NCBI GenBank assembly: GCA_973895155.1
Contig: OZ316897.1
Span: 19,840,001-19,904,000 of the forward strand
Direction of reading: 5' to 3'
From: Marsupella aquatica
Taxonomy: Eukaryota; Marchantiophyta
DNA: 64,000 nucleotides
The position numbers were made by a program, and so were the translations under genes. How positions within the stretch are numbered: the stretch's first letter is position 1; the number at the start of each line of letters is the position of its first letter. Of this stretch, positions 48,658 to 61,800 are shown piece after piece. The notes under the pieces were generated by a model. That model was not told the origin of the DNA. It saw only the letters and a program-made list of their open reading frames with translations, and made no database searches.

Positions 48658-48850
48658 CAGTCAGTATCACGTAGTTGTCATCTGCCACATTCAGTTTCTA
48701 GTTAGCTATACCCAGTCAGTATCACTTAGTTGTCATCTGCCACATTTAGCTAGTTTCTAGCTAGCTGTCCCCAGTCAGTATCACTTAGTTGTCATCTGCC
48801 ACATTTAGTTTATAACTAGCTAGCTATCCCCTCTGGACAAGAATATAAGG
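48658..48850 (+). promoter_or_regulatory. Promoter module copy 3 (3 repeat units, TATA-like box)
   Basis: cagtcagtatcac starts at 48658, 48713 and 48772, each followed by (t/g)tagttgtcatctgccaca. A tataagga word lies at about 48844. The downstream leader (48915-49045) is a diverged copy of AP2 exon 1 and leads into PABP copy 2. Confidence 0.6.
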
Positions 48851-49189
48851 AGCTTTTGCTCATGCTGGTCTTTCATTCCTCTCAGCATCTCGTTATCTAT
48901 CTCTCGCACAATTGTCTGAGGCAGCGAGCACTCTAGCCTCCTAGCACTTCAGAAGATCGATAGACAAGAGTTGGACAGTCCAACCTGACTTTGCCAAGAG
49001 GAGATTGGACGTACAGAACTTGTACGTATCAGAAGGCCAAAGAAGCTAGGAACAGAATAGGAACGCAAAGGGAGCGTTATCATCGTGCTACTCAAGTAGG
49101 TCTTGATTTATCTAGGTCGGAACGTACTGGAACTGTGAACGTCTTGAAACTCTGGGATCCACATCTCGTGTCATACAGGTCGTGAATTA

Positions 49190-50400
49190 AGTGTCGGTGA
49201 GAGAAAAGAGGAAGCAAGAAGATCGAACAAGTCTCAAATTGAAGCTCAAATGCAGCAGCGGTCAACGGAGCTTTACCTTGGAGATTTAGAGTCTAATGTA
49301 TCAGAGGATTACCTTCATGAGATTTTCAGCCAATTCGGTCAATTGGGCTCAATTCGCATTTATTGTGATCCGATTACTGGGTTTCTCTTGGGCACGCCTA
49401 CATGAGCTACATAAACGCTGAAGATGCCGCAGCAGCCATGGAGTTCCTGAACTTTGCTCCGGTGAATGGGAAGCCCATTCGCATTATGATTTCTTGCCGT
49501 GACCTTAGTGGACGGAAAAGGGTTCCAGCTTCGTGCAGTTCGAGCAGCAAGAGACAGCGCAGAGTGCCATCGCTAAAGTGAACGGCATGCATGCTCTTGA
49601 ACGACTAATAGGTATATGTTGGACCCTTTGTTAGTTGGCGAAAAAGGGAGTTATTTGTTGGACCCTTTGTTAGTCGGCGAGAAAGGGATAACTCCGGCGA
49701 CGGTTCCAAGTTCAGCAATGATTTTGTTAACAACATTGCCGAAACTACCACCGATCAGGATCGAGTTGTATTCGGCTATAGATTTGTTGTATTTGGCGAC
49801 ATTAGCAGTGCCAACGCGGCAAGGGCCGTCAAGGTCTTGAATGGGAAGAGGGTTGAAGAGAAAGAGTGATACGTAGGAAATGCCCAAAAGAGGTCTGACA
49901 GAGAAGCAGAGAAAGAGCAACGTTTGAACAAGAGCACAAAAGCAGGATTCAACAACATCCGGGTTGCATTTTCTTCTGGCAGCCCCTTTTGGGTATCATT
50001 TTCCCGCAGAGTATTGGCTTATCTTACCAGCAACCGATGCTTGATATACGTCTAGAAACCTGGAGGAAGATAGGACCCAAGCTTCAGATTCCAGGTTGTT
50101 CTTAGCCAGAATCAGCAAGGTGGCAGGCCTGAAAGAGGGCAAAATCCAAGCTTCAATGGCCACCAGCAACAGAACCTTGCATGCTGTCTAGAGCTAGACC
50201 TGGAGATGGACTGGATACAAATTCAAATTTCTAGGTTGTTGGAAAGAATTAACAAGGTGGCAGGCCTGGACGAGGGCAATACCCAACCTTAAATGGTCCG
50301 GTTTTCCAGAGACAGAATCAACGAGGTGGTCACCACCGTGCAGAATGCAGATTTGGTAGTAGAGCTCCAGGACACCCACCTAAACAGCAGACACTGCCCT
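49190..50400 (+). pseudogene. Poly(A)-binding protein pseudogene, copy 2
   Basis: Translation shows '[14 protein letters not shown]' and 'EIFSQFGQLGSIRIY', then a small deletion and stop near 49400, 'YINAEDAAAAMEFLNFA', loss of most of RRM2, an RRM3 trace (SKFSNDFVNNIAE) and linker remnants (RPGRGQYPTLNG at about 50265). It contains a ~39-bp tandem duplication at 49616-49690 (ttggaccctttgttag). The order and decay match copy 3 at 53.8 kb and the minus-strand copy at 36 kb. Confidence 0.75.
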
Positions 50401-51069
50401 AATAGGTCATTGAGGCTTCCTTATCATCAGATATTCAAGGATTATCGGAGTGAAAAGGTTTAGGGTGCATCTTAAGGCAACTCTGCCGAAGTTTTGGGTC
50501 AATTGCATTTTGTGTTTTGTGTTTACTCTATGGTGACATTTCTTGTTAAAAGGGAGATATCATCTTACTTTCAAACATAAGAATACCTTGTAAAACACTT
50601 TGGATGTCAATGCTTGGATGTTTCGCCCAGGTGCTATTGCAAAGAGGAGCAAAAAGTTTTGACAGCATTCTATACCATTTTTTAGAATAAAATTATATAT
50701 ATTCAAGTGTAATCTCGTTTTATTTAATCTTACTACGCATGCTTCTAAAATTTTGTCCCACAAGTATAGAAAAGGAGAGCCGATGACTCTTTTGGGGCAT
50801 TTCATAATACTGAACGCTATGATATTACATCCATATTCAAGTTGTTGGGTAAGATCATGATATGTTCCAGCTCCGGCATGAAACATCCTGTGGCGAGTCT
50901 AATATAATATCCACTCAAGTGATGACATGCTGTGAATTGTTGCTAGTACATAAAATTAACCCATTTTGAGTGAGAAGGAAGATTTCAAAACCAGCCGCTC
51001 GAGCGAGGCTAGTCATCTCCGTCAACGAGAAATGACATCACCGAGACTTATAGGAGACTTATACGCAGA

Positions 51070-51430
51070 ATGACCCATTCTATCATCTGACACTACTTCG
51101 TGCCAAATACACAGTGGGCTAGTACGTTCACAGACAACAAAATCTACTCTCACTAATTTTACCATTCTATCATCTGAAACTACTTCGTGCCATATACATA
51201 TATATAGTGGGCTAGTTCACAGACAACAAAATCTACTCTCACTAATTTGTCTTTCCAGTCGGGTTACTTTTACAGTAGTACGAGCATGCATGGACAGTGG
51301 TGGCTGTGAGAGCTAATGGGGTTGAAAAGCTAGTTGAAGATCGATCCCAGCACGTTGGCTTTGGTTATAATCGAATAACCCCGACTCACAGATGGTTAGT
51401 GAATGAAGAAGTTTGACTGGACGGTAGACT
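51070..51430 (+). repeat. Right arm of the inverted repeat around PABP copy 2
   Basis: Pairs with 48310-48620 in reverse orientation. It also contains its own tandem duplication: the catctgacactacttcgtgc word at about 51084 recurs, with one change, about 93 bases later. Confidence 0.65.
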
Positions 51431-51469
51431 GTAATGCACACCAGGCAATTGCGCTATCGAAAGAGAGAG

Positions 51470-53800
51470 AGACAATTGGACAGGGAGATGAATGAAAGAT
51501 AAGTATGGGTTCCAAGCCATACAAGTGTATTTGAGGCATCGAGCACTTGTGCTCCCTTCTCCTCGATCATTGAGTTTATCATGAGACTCCATTCTTTCAG
51601 TAAAATGTATTGAAGCAGAACTTCTGGTTTGGAGCATTCTGTTGTATTTCTCAGAACTGACACCATTTTAGATCTAGGTCTCCATTATAATCGATAAGGA
51701 AAACTGTACGCAGCTGGAAGTCTACAGATTCTAGATACTCCACTCCAAAACGCTACAATAAGCTCTTGCTATGCTGCAAACTATCTGCTATTATATATGT
51801 TTCTTGTAATATATCATCATGGATACGGATCACAGTCTAAAACGTTTGTGGAAATCAAGTAAAGTAAATCGTTTCTTAAGGGTCCATAGACATAGTAGAG
51901 GGTTCTGGACTTTAATTAGATATTAAAAATGTACAAAGTTACTGAAATTTAATTATGACGTTCCATATATTTTCATGTACCCATATGTGTATCATTTATG
52001 GAGATTTGTGGTACCTGAGGTGAATATCGCCCATAACATTGAACCCCTACATCCCTACGTACTTACCTGAGCGTGAGCAGACATGCATTTGTAGGCCGGT
52101 GACAACAAGGCACCTTGAAGATCTTCAGCGTGTTTGGTCCATTCGTATTATCAAGGCTATCGGTCTCTCGTGATCATCAGTATTAAGTTTGGCTTTCCCT
52201 GCTTAGTTTGCCTTAACTCAATGTTTGTGGAGACTACCACATCCCCGGTACCACATTTCTTCTTATCATTTATTAAAATAAAAAAATCATAATAATAACT
52301 GTTTTGGGCAAAACCTAAATAACTCAATGTTTCTAAGTATTTATTGTAAATGACTCTATGTTCAATATAATTAGTTGTCTAAAGTAATTGACATTAGTGT
52401 ACTCAAAAGCAACTGACATTAGTGCACTCAAACTGTTAACTTATGAATTGTTTATTAGTACTCAGAAACAAGTTAATCAAATAGTGATCATAAACTAACA
52501 TAGAACAATTTCTCTCTAGTGGTGCAACAAATAATATGGTTATTTTCTTGGTTCTAAAAGAAAACTTAAGAATTTTTTAGAAGAATATAATTAAGGTTTC
52601 AGTATGCAACTCGTGCATGATAGGCAGGCCGGGAGACAGGGTCCATCTACATTTTTGTATGAACTCAAAAGTTGCAGGCCTATAATAAAAATTAAACTTG
52701 AACAATGTTGTGTTTATCACTTTTAATTAAAAACATTATGGGTCATAATTATATAAAGTTTGCCAGTTTTTAATCATTTTCCACATGATATTAAAAATAT
52801 TCTAAATTTTCTGTAATTTTTCTTAAAATATCTTTGAAATTTCAATAAAATCCTAAAAAGTTGGCTAGCTAGTTTGGTTGAAGAACCCTTGTATTAACAA
52901 AAACCATTTAATTTGGTTTTAACTAATGAAGTTTTGCCATTTCAAAACAAGTTCGGCTTATTTTTTAATCTTGTACATATTTGGATTCTTTGAATTTAGA
53001 GGTACAATAGTTTTGTAGACTGAAATGAAACTTTACATGATTGGCCAGTTTTGGCATAAAGTCACTCTAAGGAATTAAAAACTTACCTTGTAAAACTAAA
53101 ATTTCACATGGTCAATTTGGCATAAATTGGTTATGCAACTAGTATGCAACTCCCCATATTATTAAACCAGGTTTATATCCAATTAACCATGTGAAGTTTT
53201 ACTTTATTCTATTATTAAAATCTTGTGCCTCTCTACTCAAGGATTCCAAAGATGTAACTAATAAAAGAAAAAATCATTAACCCTAAACCCAAATTTAGCT
53301 CTAATTACACCCAACATTTTAGTTCATAATTATAAAAATGTAAACCCTTGTGATGGGGAGGTCTCCATATAGTAAGACCTCCAAGGGGAGTGCAAGATTG
53401 ATAAGAACATCTGGGGTATTGTGGGGTCACTTCCACAGAAGTGGCATATCACATGCAACAAAGTATATGGTCATTTAAAGGGTTAATTTGATTGAAGATT
53501 TATCACGTTGTCAAAGGGAATGTAAGGTTGTTAATTAATAGCAAAATGCATGCATGTCATTGAGTGATTGGTGTTGTACAAATTTATATAAAGTTCTTAA
53601 GGAGGAGGGGTCATAAATTATCCAAACCTTCACATAAAATTATGTCTGACCTCCCATGTATGCGGTGGCTGGAGCTAGGAGTGTATGCTATATGGAGTGA
53701 GAACATACATTTGACCTATATATTTTTCTTTCCTACATCCCCTCACCCCATGCCCTCTCTTTCTTTACTCCCACTCTCCTTCCCATTGCTATGATCTCCA
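51470..53800 (+). repeat. Segmental duplication block B
   Basis: Colinear with block C (56455-58480) and, more loosely, block A (44.1-47.4 kb). Block B and block C differ by about 10% by eye. No coding sequence is supported. Confidence 0.75.
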
Positions 53801-53809
53801 CTGCCTCCT

Positions 53810-54750
53810 ACACCGATTACTGGGTGTTCTCTTGGGCACGCCTAGGTGAGCTACATAAACGCTGAAGATGCTGCAGCAGCCATGGAGCTCCTGAATTTTG
53901 CTCCTGTGAATGGGAAGCCCATTAGCATTATGATTTCTTGCCGTGACCCTACTGGACGAAAAAGGGTTCCGGCTTCTGGCAGTTCGAGCAGCAAGAGACA
54001 GCGCAGAATGCCATGCTCTTGAACGACAATAGGTATTTGTTGGACCCTTTGTTAGTCGGCAAAAAAGGGATAACTCTGGTGAAGGTTCCAAGTTCAGCAA
54101 TGGTTTTGTTAAGAACATTGCCGAAACTATCACCGATCAGGATCGAGTTGTGTTTGGCGATAAATTTGTTGTATTCGGCCACATTAGCAGTGCCGTTGTG
54201 ATGCGGGACAGTGAGGGGGAGTCCAGTGTTTTGGATTTGTCAATTTCAATTACAAACAGTGACGACGCGGCCAGGGCCGTCGAGGCCTTGAATGGGAAGT
54301 GGGTAGGAAAGGCTTTTTTTGGCCTTTTTTGGGATTCATTCCCCCGCAGAGTATTGGCTTGTCTTACCAGCTACCGATTCTTGATGTACGTCTAGAGACC
54401 TGGAGGAAGATAGTACCCAAGCTTCGGTTTCCAGGTTGTACGTTCTTAGCGAGAATCAGCAAGGTAACAGGCCTCAAAGAGGGCAAATCCAAGCTTCAAT
54501 GGCCACCAGCAACAGATGCTTGCTGTCTACAGCTAGACCTGGAGATGGACTGGATCGATACAAATTCAAACTTCCAGGTTGTTGGAAAGAATTAACAAGG
54601 TGGCAGGCCTGGAAGAGGTCAATACCCAACCTTAAACGGCCCGGTTTCCAGAGACAGAATCAACGAGGTGGTCACCACCGTGCAGAACGCAGATTTGGTA
54701 GTAGAGCTTCAGGACACCCACCTAAACAGCAGACACTACCCTAGCTAGCT
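53810..54750 (+). pseudogene. Poly(A)-binding protein pseudogene, copy 3
   Basis: It begins abruptly inside RRM1 (ITGCSLGHA, stop, then VSYINAEDAAAAMELLN). It retains an RRM3 trace (SKFSNGFVKNIAETITDQD) and 'DDAARAVEALNGK', then linker remnants such as 'GRPGRGQYPT'-like and NQRGGHHRAERRFG (about 54,670). The sequence is about 4.4 kb downstream of the equivalent point in copy 2, so the two are tandem duplicates. Confidence 0.75.
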
Positions 54751-55870
54751 AATAGGGCATTGAGGCTTCCTTATCATCAGATATTCAAGGATTATCCGAG
54801 TGAAATGGTTTCCGGTGGATCTTAAGGCAACTCGATCTGCCAAAGTTTTGGGCCAATTGCATTTTGTGTTTTGTGCTTACTCTATGGTGATATTTCTTGT
54901 TAAGAGGGAGATAGCATCTTACTTTCAAACATAAGAATACCTTATGAAACACTTTGGATGTACCGCAATGCTCGGATGTTTCGCCCAAGTGCTATTGCAA
55001 AGACGAGCAAAAAGCTTTTCAAAGCATTCTAAACCATTTTTTAGAATAAAATTATATTCAAATGTAATCTCGTTTTATTTAATCCTATAACGCATGCTTC
55101 TATAATTTTATTCCACAAGTATAGAAAAGGAGACACAACTATAGAAAAGGAGAGCCGATGACTCTTTTGGGGCATTTCATAATACTGAACGATAGGATAT
55201 TACATCCATATTCAAGTTGTTGGGTAAGATCATGATATGTTCCAGCTCCGGCATGAAACATCCTGTGGCGAGTCTAATATAATATCCACTCAAGTGATGA
55301 CATGCTGTGAATTGTTGCTAGTACATAAAACGCATTTTGAGTGAGAAGGAAGATTTCAAAACCAGCCGCTCGCGCGAGGCTAGTCATCTCCGTCAACGAG
55401 AAATGATATCACCGAGACTTATAGGAGAATGACCCATTGTATCATCTGACACTACTTCGTGCCAAATACATAGTGGGCTAGTACGTTCACAGACAACAAA
55501 ATCTACTCTCACTAATTTGACCCATTCTATCATCTGACACTACTTCGTGCCATATACATATATAGTGGGCCCGTTGCTGAGTCGATCTTGTTAGAACCAG
55601 TAAAACAGTTCCCCTCTTGGAGACTCTACTAACTACCTACATGGGACTTTAGATACGTACCATGAAGGTTTTGAAATCTCCCACCATAAACCTAACATAC
55701 TTCGGGAATTTTCGTTTTCCCACCCCAAGAAACCCACATTGGAAAAATATTTGTCTACTTTAAAATAGTTTAATTGAACCCCCACGTAATCTTTATGAAA
55801 TTGGCCGTTTATCACAGATTAACGCAGGCAATTTCACAAATTCCATCAGGGAGCGGGACAGATTTGCCTT
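54751..55870 (+). repeat. Duplicated PABP 3' flank
   Basis: 54750-55570 matches 50400-51245 (for example 'gttgggtaagatcatgatat', 'aaaaccagccgctcg'). A piece of the inverted-repeat right arm is present at 55437-55570. The rest shows no gene. Confidence 0.65.
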
Positions 55871-55879
55871 GTGAGAAGG

Positions 55880-56470
55880 GGAAGGGTAACATGACTCAGT
55901 TCATGTTCTTAATCTCGTTGTATAAGCCAGTAATGTAGTTATAGATCTCCAGGGATCTGAATTCCTTAATATTTGCTAATTTGCTAATTAACTGGGGCTG
56001 AACGTACGTGTCAAGGCTGCTGAAAGGAGATTTATGGGACGTTCTCAAAATATGAGTATGACGTAAGTGGCTAGCTATTCGTGGACCATCTACTATTCTG
56101 GTGAAATTTTTTATAATAGCTTAAGTGACTCCAATGAAGATATGGCTGTACAACACTCCAGTTTTGGTAAACTCAGTAAGTAGTAGCATGGCAGCCTCCA
56201 CGGCGCTTCTTTCAAATACGCGTCTACAGCCTCTCTCCGGCATTCTCAGGACAAACGACGGCTCAAATTAAATATCTGACAGCACCATAGCTGAGTTTGA
56301 ATACTTTGAGTGATTTGACAGACAGTTGGGTACGTTTAATCTTGCCGACACCTTTTCTCACTAACAGCTCAAAAGATGGACATCTTGACTTTAATTGCAG
56401 CAGCGCCCTTCTTCCCGTTAGTGCTCACATCTTGCTTTGGCTCCAGGCATTTTTGGTCCAAGCCATACAA
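55880..56470 (+). pseudogene. Ghost of the AP2 locus: intron 1 joined to 3' flank, all AP2-domain exons missing
   Basis: 55890-56080 matches AP2 intron 1 (41300-41545: 'cagttcatgttcttaat', 'aactgggg', 'gacgttctca', 'agtggctagcta'). It then continues directly into sequence matching 43635-44030, the AP2 3' flank ('gactccaatgaag', 'acagctcaaaagatggacat'). About 2.1 kb holding exons 2-7 is absent. Confidence 0.7.
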
Positions 56471-58480
56471 GTGAATTTGCGGCATCGAGCACTTGCGCTG
56501 GCTTCTCCTCTACCATCTTTGAGTTTATCATGAGACTCCATTCTTTCAGTAAAATGTATTGAAGCAGAATTTCTGGTTTGGAGCATTCTGTTGTGTTTCT
56601 CAGAACTGACACCATTTTAGATCTAGGTCTCCATTATAATAGATAAGGAAAACTGTACGCAGCTGCATGTCTACAGATTCTAGATACTCCACTGCAAAAC
56701 ATTACAATAAGCTCTTGCTATGCTGCAAACTATATATCTGCTATTATGCTTCTTGTAATCGTTATAGATACGGATCACAGTCTCAAACGTTTGTGGAAAT
56801 CAAGTAAAGTAAATCGTTTCTTAAGGGTCCATAGACAACTTAGCAGGGTTTTGGAATTTAATTAGATATTAAAAATGTACAAAGTTACTGAAATTTAATT
56901 AGGACGTGTCATATATTTTTATGTACCCATATATGTGTATCATTTATGGAGATTTGTGGTACCTGAGTTGACCGTCGCCCATAGCATTAAACCCCTACAT
57001 ACCTACTTACCTGAGCGTGGGCAGACCATGCATTTGTAGGCCGGTGACAACAAGGCGCCTTGAAGATCTTCAGCTTGTTTGGTCCATTCCTAATATCAAG
57101 GCTATTGGTCTCTCTTGATCATCAGAGTATTAAGTTTGCCTTTCCCTGCTTATTTTGCCTTAATTCAATGTTTGTGGAGACTACCACATCCTGGGTACCA
57201 CATTTCTTCTTATCATTTATTAAAAAAAATCATAATAATAATTGTTGTAGACAAAACCTATATTACTCAAGGTTTCTAAGTATTTGCTGTAAATGACTCT
57301 ATTTCAATATAATTGGTTGTCTAAAGCTATTGACATCAGTGCACTCAAAAGTAACTACATTAATGCAAACAAACTGTTAAATTATGAACTGTTTATTAGT
57401 ACTCAGAAACAAGTTAATCAAATAGTGATAAACTAACAGAGAACAATTTCTTTGTAGTGGTGCGACAAATAACATGGTTATTTTCTTGGTTCTAAAAGAA
57501 AATTTAAGAATTTTTTTAGAAGAACATTAAGGTAACTTTGGGTACGCAACTCGTGTATACTAGGCAGGCCGGAAGACAGGGTCCATGTACATTTTTGTAT
57601 GAACTCAAAAGTTGCCTATAAAAAAATTAATTAAACTTGGAAATTTTTGTCTTTATTACTTTTAATTAAGAAAAATATGAGGCATATACAAAGTTTGGTT
57701 TTTAATCATTTTCCACATGATATTAAAAAACATATCTAAATTTGCTATAGTTTTTCTTTAAAGATTTTAAGAAATTTCAATAAAATCCTAAAAAGTTGGC
57801 TAGTTTGGTTGTAGAGCCTTGTATTAACAAAAACCATATAATTTGGTTTGAACAAATGAAGTTTTGCCATATCAAAACAAGTTTGGCTTTTTTAATCTTG
57901 TACATATTTGGATTCTTTGAATTTGGAGGTACAATAGTTTTGTAGAATGATTGAAATCATGAAACTTTACATGATTGGCCAATTTGGCAAAAGTCACTCT
58001 AAGGAATTAGAAACTTACCTTGTAAAACTAAAACTTCACATGATGGTCAATTTGTCACAAATTTGTTATCAGAAATTATAAACTTGCCTTACAGAAATAT
58101 ATAGGAGTTGCAAATTAGGGCCTTTCAAACTAAATTTTTGAGACTTACACAACACTAGGGCATTTATCAAAATTTGAGAATATTCCAAGAATATTTCAGC
58201 TAAGTTATAGGGGGTAGTAATGTTTTACTTCAATTTTAGGGGGTCTCAGGCCTAAAACGTTGTAAGTGATGCCTTACGCCCTGGTATGCAACTCCCCATA
58301 TTATTAAACCAAGTTTATATCCAATTAACCATGTGAAGGTTTATTTTATTCTACTATTAAAGTCTGGTACCTCTCTACTCAAGGATTCCAAAGATGTAAC
58401 TAAAGAAAATACCATAAACCCTAAACCCAAATTTAGTTTTAATTACACCCAACTTTTTAGTTCATATAAAAATGTAAACC
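56455..58480 (+). repeat. Segmental duplication block C
   Basis: Colinear with block B. It ends at 'gtaaacccttgaataac', where blocks A and B continue with 'gtgatggggaggtctcc'. An insert at about 58040-58260 is not in block B. Confidence 0.75.
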
Positions 58481-58808
58481 CTTGAATAACAAGAAGCCTT
58501 AAGGGATGAGTCCAAAGCCTTATTTCTCTTTTCAAAATCTTCATGATATTAAAAAGTGTATACCAAAAAACCACCAAAAAATGGTATGTATTTTCCAAAC
58601 TAGACTCAAGAGAATTTTACCACCAAAATCTAAGCATATCTTATATGATATTCTCACAATTGTATAAACCTTGAAATATGCACTTTATAAAAGTAATCAA
58701 AATCAAACTCATCGATCAGAGTTTAAGTCAAACTCAAAGTTTTACAAAATATAACCCAACTTAAGCCCAAGTGGTTTCAAATGCTACGAGTCCCTCTATT
58801 TATCTAGT

Positions 58809-61800
58809 CTAATCCAAAGGGACCGCTTCCCCTTCCTCGGTTTCGGAAGTCCCTGTCGTCAATTCTGGAACAATTGTGGCATCGTCAACCACGCTATCCT
58901 CTCCGGCCTGAGGAATGTCTTCCTCACTCTCCTCATCCATCTCCCCCTGTCCGTCTTCCTCTTCAATGTTATCTGCAAGGTTAAGAATCCTCCCTTTCAA
59001 CACACTGCTCTGTCGCTCGTCAATCTCAATGGCAACGCAATGTCTCCCCATGGCCAAGGAGGAGGTTGTCCCAGTCCCTGATCCTGAACAAATATCCAAA
59101 ACCCAGTCTCCAACCTGACTAAAATGACTCACTTCCCAATCTAACAATGCACGTGGTTTCTGATAAACATTCACTGCCTTGTTATCCCCGTTGTGTTTCA
59201 GCTTCTTAGTCACAGCTGCGCATACAACCACATTGTTCCTTGATTCATTTGTGTCAAAATTGAAGTGCTCCAATGACCGTTTACCATCCTGGCTGTGAAA
59301 GCCAATTGTAAAGCACTCAAAGTTGTTGTTCAATCTTGGTCCACCAGCATTCTTCACATTATCCTTAACCCTGAAAAGTCACAAAAAGTCAAGGAGTTAT
59401 TTAAACTGAGAAACATGGTTCATGAAATCATGAATAACTAATAGTTGTTTTTTTCAAAAACAAATATTTCTTACCACACACAATTCTGGAACCCTCCATT
59501 ACACTCCGCTTTCAAAACGGTCTTGATGGCCTCATATTGGTCAAGGCTGTGGTGAATGATAATACGCCACAACTTTGCAGTAGTAGCCACCTTGAACGAT
59601 TGGACCATTTTTGTGATCTCCTCAGTTCCCCATCCAATAGTGTCTTCATGAAGACATCCAGGCAATGCAAACCCGTAGGGAATATCCACTAAAGCTAATG
59701 TGTAAGCCCGACCCGGAACCACCTCATGTAATCGCTGAGCATCATGAGTAAAAATATCATAGTGCACATCACCAAACTCTGGATGCTCAAACGAATTTGG
59801 ATGAAGTTCCCCCTCTTGGGTTTGCCGACTAGAAGTCTTCATGGATAGCCAATTTTGGGCTTGCACAATATGCGCATTGAATTTGTCCGGGAATGACTTG
59901 AGATCTTTGCCTTCCTCATCTCCCTTCTTTTTCCGGGAGGTGGTATCTTTCTACAAAAAGGAACTGTAGAATTAGAAACAAGGATTCCAAATATTAAATG
60001 AATTCAAACAATCATTCGAAGAAAGGTGACAGAATCTTACCCATGTCTGGAAAACAGGTACGAAATTCTTAAGCACATTGTCTGTGCAATGCTCAGGGTA
60101 CTTGGTTTTACAACCTGACCAACTCTCCTCGTGTAGACACGTGAGGAAGGCCTTCTGCACCTGCATCTGAAATTTGTGTCGAGTAAATTCGTGACCCATT
60201 TCATGTAAAGAGAGTTCTTTAGTAAGAACTCTCTGTAACACTGGGCAAATCATATCAGGATCTTTCAAGGCTTGCATGTGTCTCCACTCTGTTAATTTCA
60301 TGTCCTCATAAGGCAATTTGGCATCTCCAGACTTAGAGACTTTCTTCTTGCCTTTGTCTCCTTTTTGACCTTTGATCTCACACATCTCCCACTTGTCACA
60401 AATCTGCCTCACAAATGACCACACAGGATCTTGTCGGAATGCCAACTGAAATAGGTTATCATTGGCATTAAGAACCTCAGCATCCTTTCGTACACCCCAA
60501 TCCTTGAGATTGATTTCAGTAGCACACTCTTTCTTGAAATCCTGGTTGGACGACAATCCATTCTCAACAAATCTCATGTGAATATAATTTACTCTCTGGA
60601 TTGTCGTCATCTGTTGTCGAAATTCAGAATCAATATTGTGACTCCACGCCAGGTTTCTTGCCTCTTGCACACTCAATCCCGCAAATATCCAAGATTGCAC
60701 TCTCCGAAATGCCTTGTTGTTAGGGAACTGAAGAGCAAGGTCTGCTTTGGCACAGGCTGAATGGTTGCCCCCAATCACATAATAATGGTAATCAGCTTTC
60801 CTTGAAAAATCAAAGTCTTGCCTAGTAGCACACTCCTTCGGATCCACCAAGAGGACAAACGGAGCTGCAAGTGGACTGGCACCTACAGTCTTCATCCGCA
60901 AGGTCAATTGGGTCAAGAAATATGGTTGGATGTGTCGGACCTGGTAAATGGGCAAGCCCACAGCCTTCTCTCTCACTGGAGGGTAAAGTTGACCAATGTC
61001 AACGGTCACGGTCTCCTCTTGAACACCACATCTTCCCAGAATCTCCTCCTGGTACAATACCCGTGCATCCATTGACATTGATTGAGCCTTTTGCTCCAAA
61101 TGCGTTGGAATTTTCTCCAAAGTCTTCTTTTTTGACTTTGTAGCACTGGGCTCGGTAGGCTCATGAGTCATAGCAGGTCGCTTCTTTGAAGAAATGCGAG
61201 TTCCAGTCGTACCTTGTGCCGACCCACCAGTCAAAGCCGTTCCCTGGGATGATCTGCCAACTTGAGATCCCCCTCCAGATGCTGCTGCTTCCCGGGAGGT
61301 TGTAGGCGCTACCACGGTCAAAATATCATTGGGTAAAATGCTAGGCCTGGATCCAGAAGGAACACCGGAAGCCCCAGATTTGGGTGGACGACTTACTCCC
61401 TTCTCTGCCGACCTTTTCCGGAGAATCTCTCTTGATTTTCGGATTGCACTCTTTAAAGTGCTAGCGTGAAATTCAAACACAAAACCGAAATCTTTCCCGC
61501 GACGTCGTGGTAACGTTCCTCACTCGAAAGAGACTTGACAGTCTCAATGATGCTATCGATGTCCTCATCGAGATAGCAGGTGGCAGCCGTTCCAGAAAAC
61601 CTCTCCACATCCACGACAATCAAAGTTGATGTTTCCTTCGTTGTGATCAACATGTTCACAACTTCGTCGCCCCATCGAAATACATCGATGCGGCCGTAAT
61701 TTACCCACCCTAATGCCCCCGATGGAAGCCCCTCAAATACACACAGCATTAGGAAGGGCTTCTTCCATGTTTCCGTCCCTAAGGAAATCGTCCAGGATGA

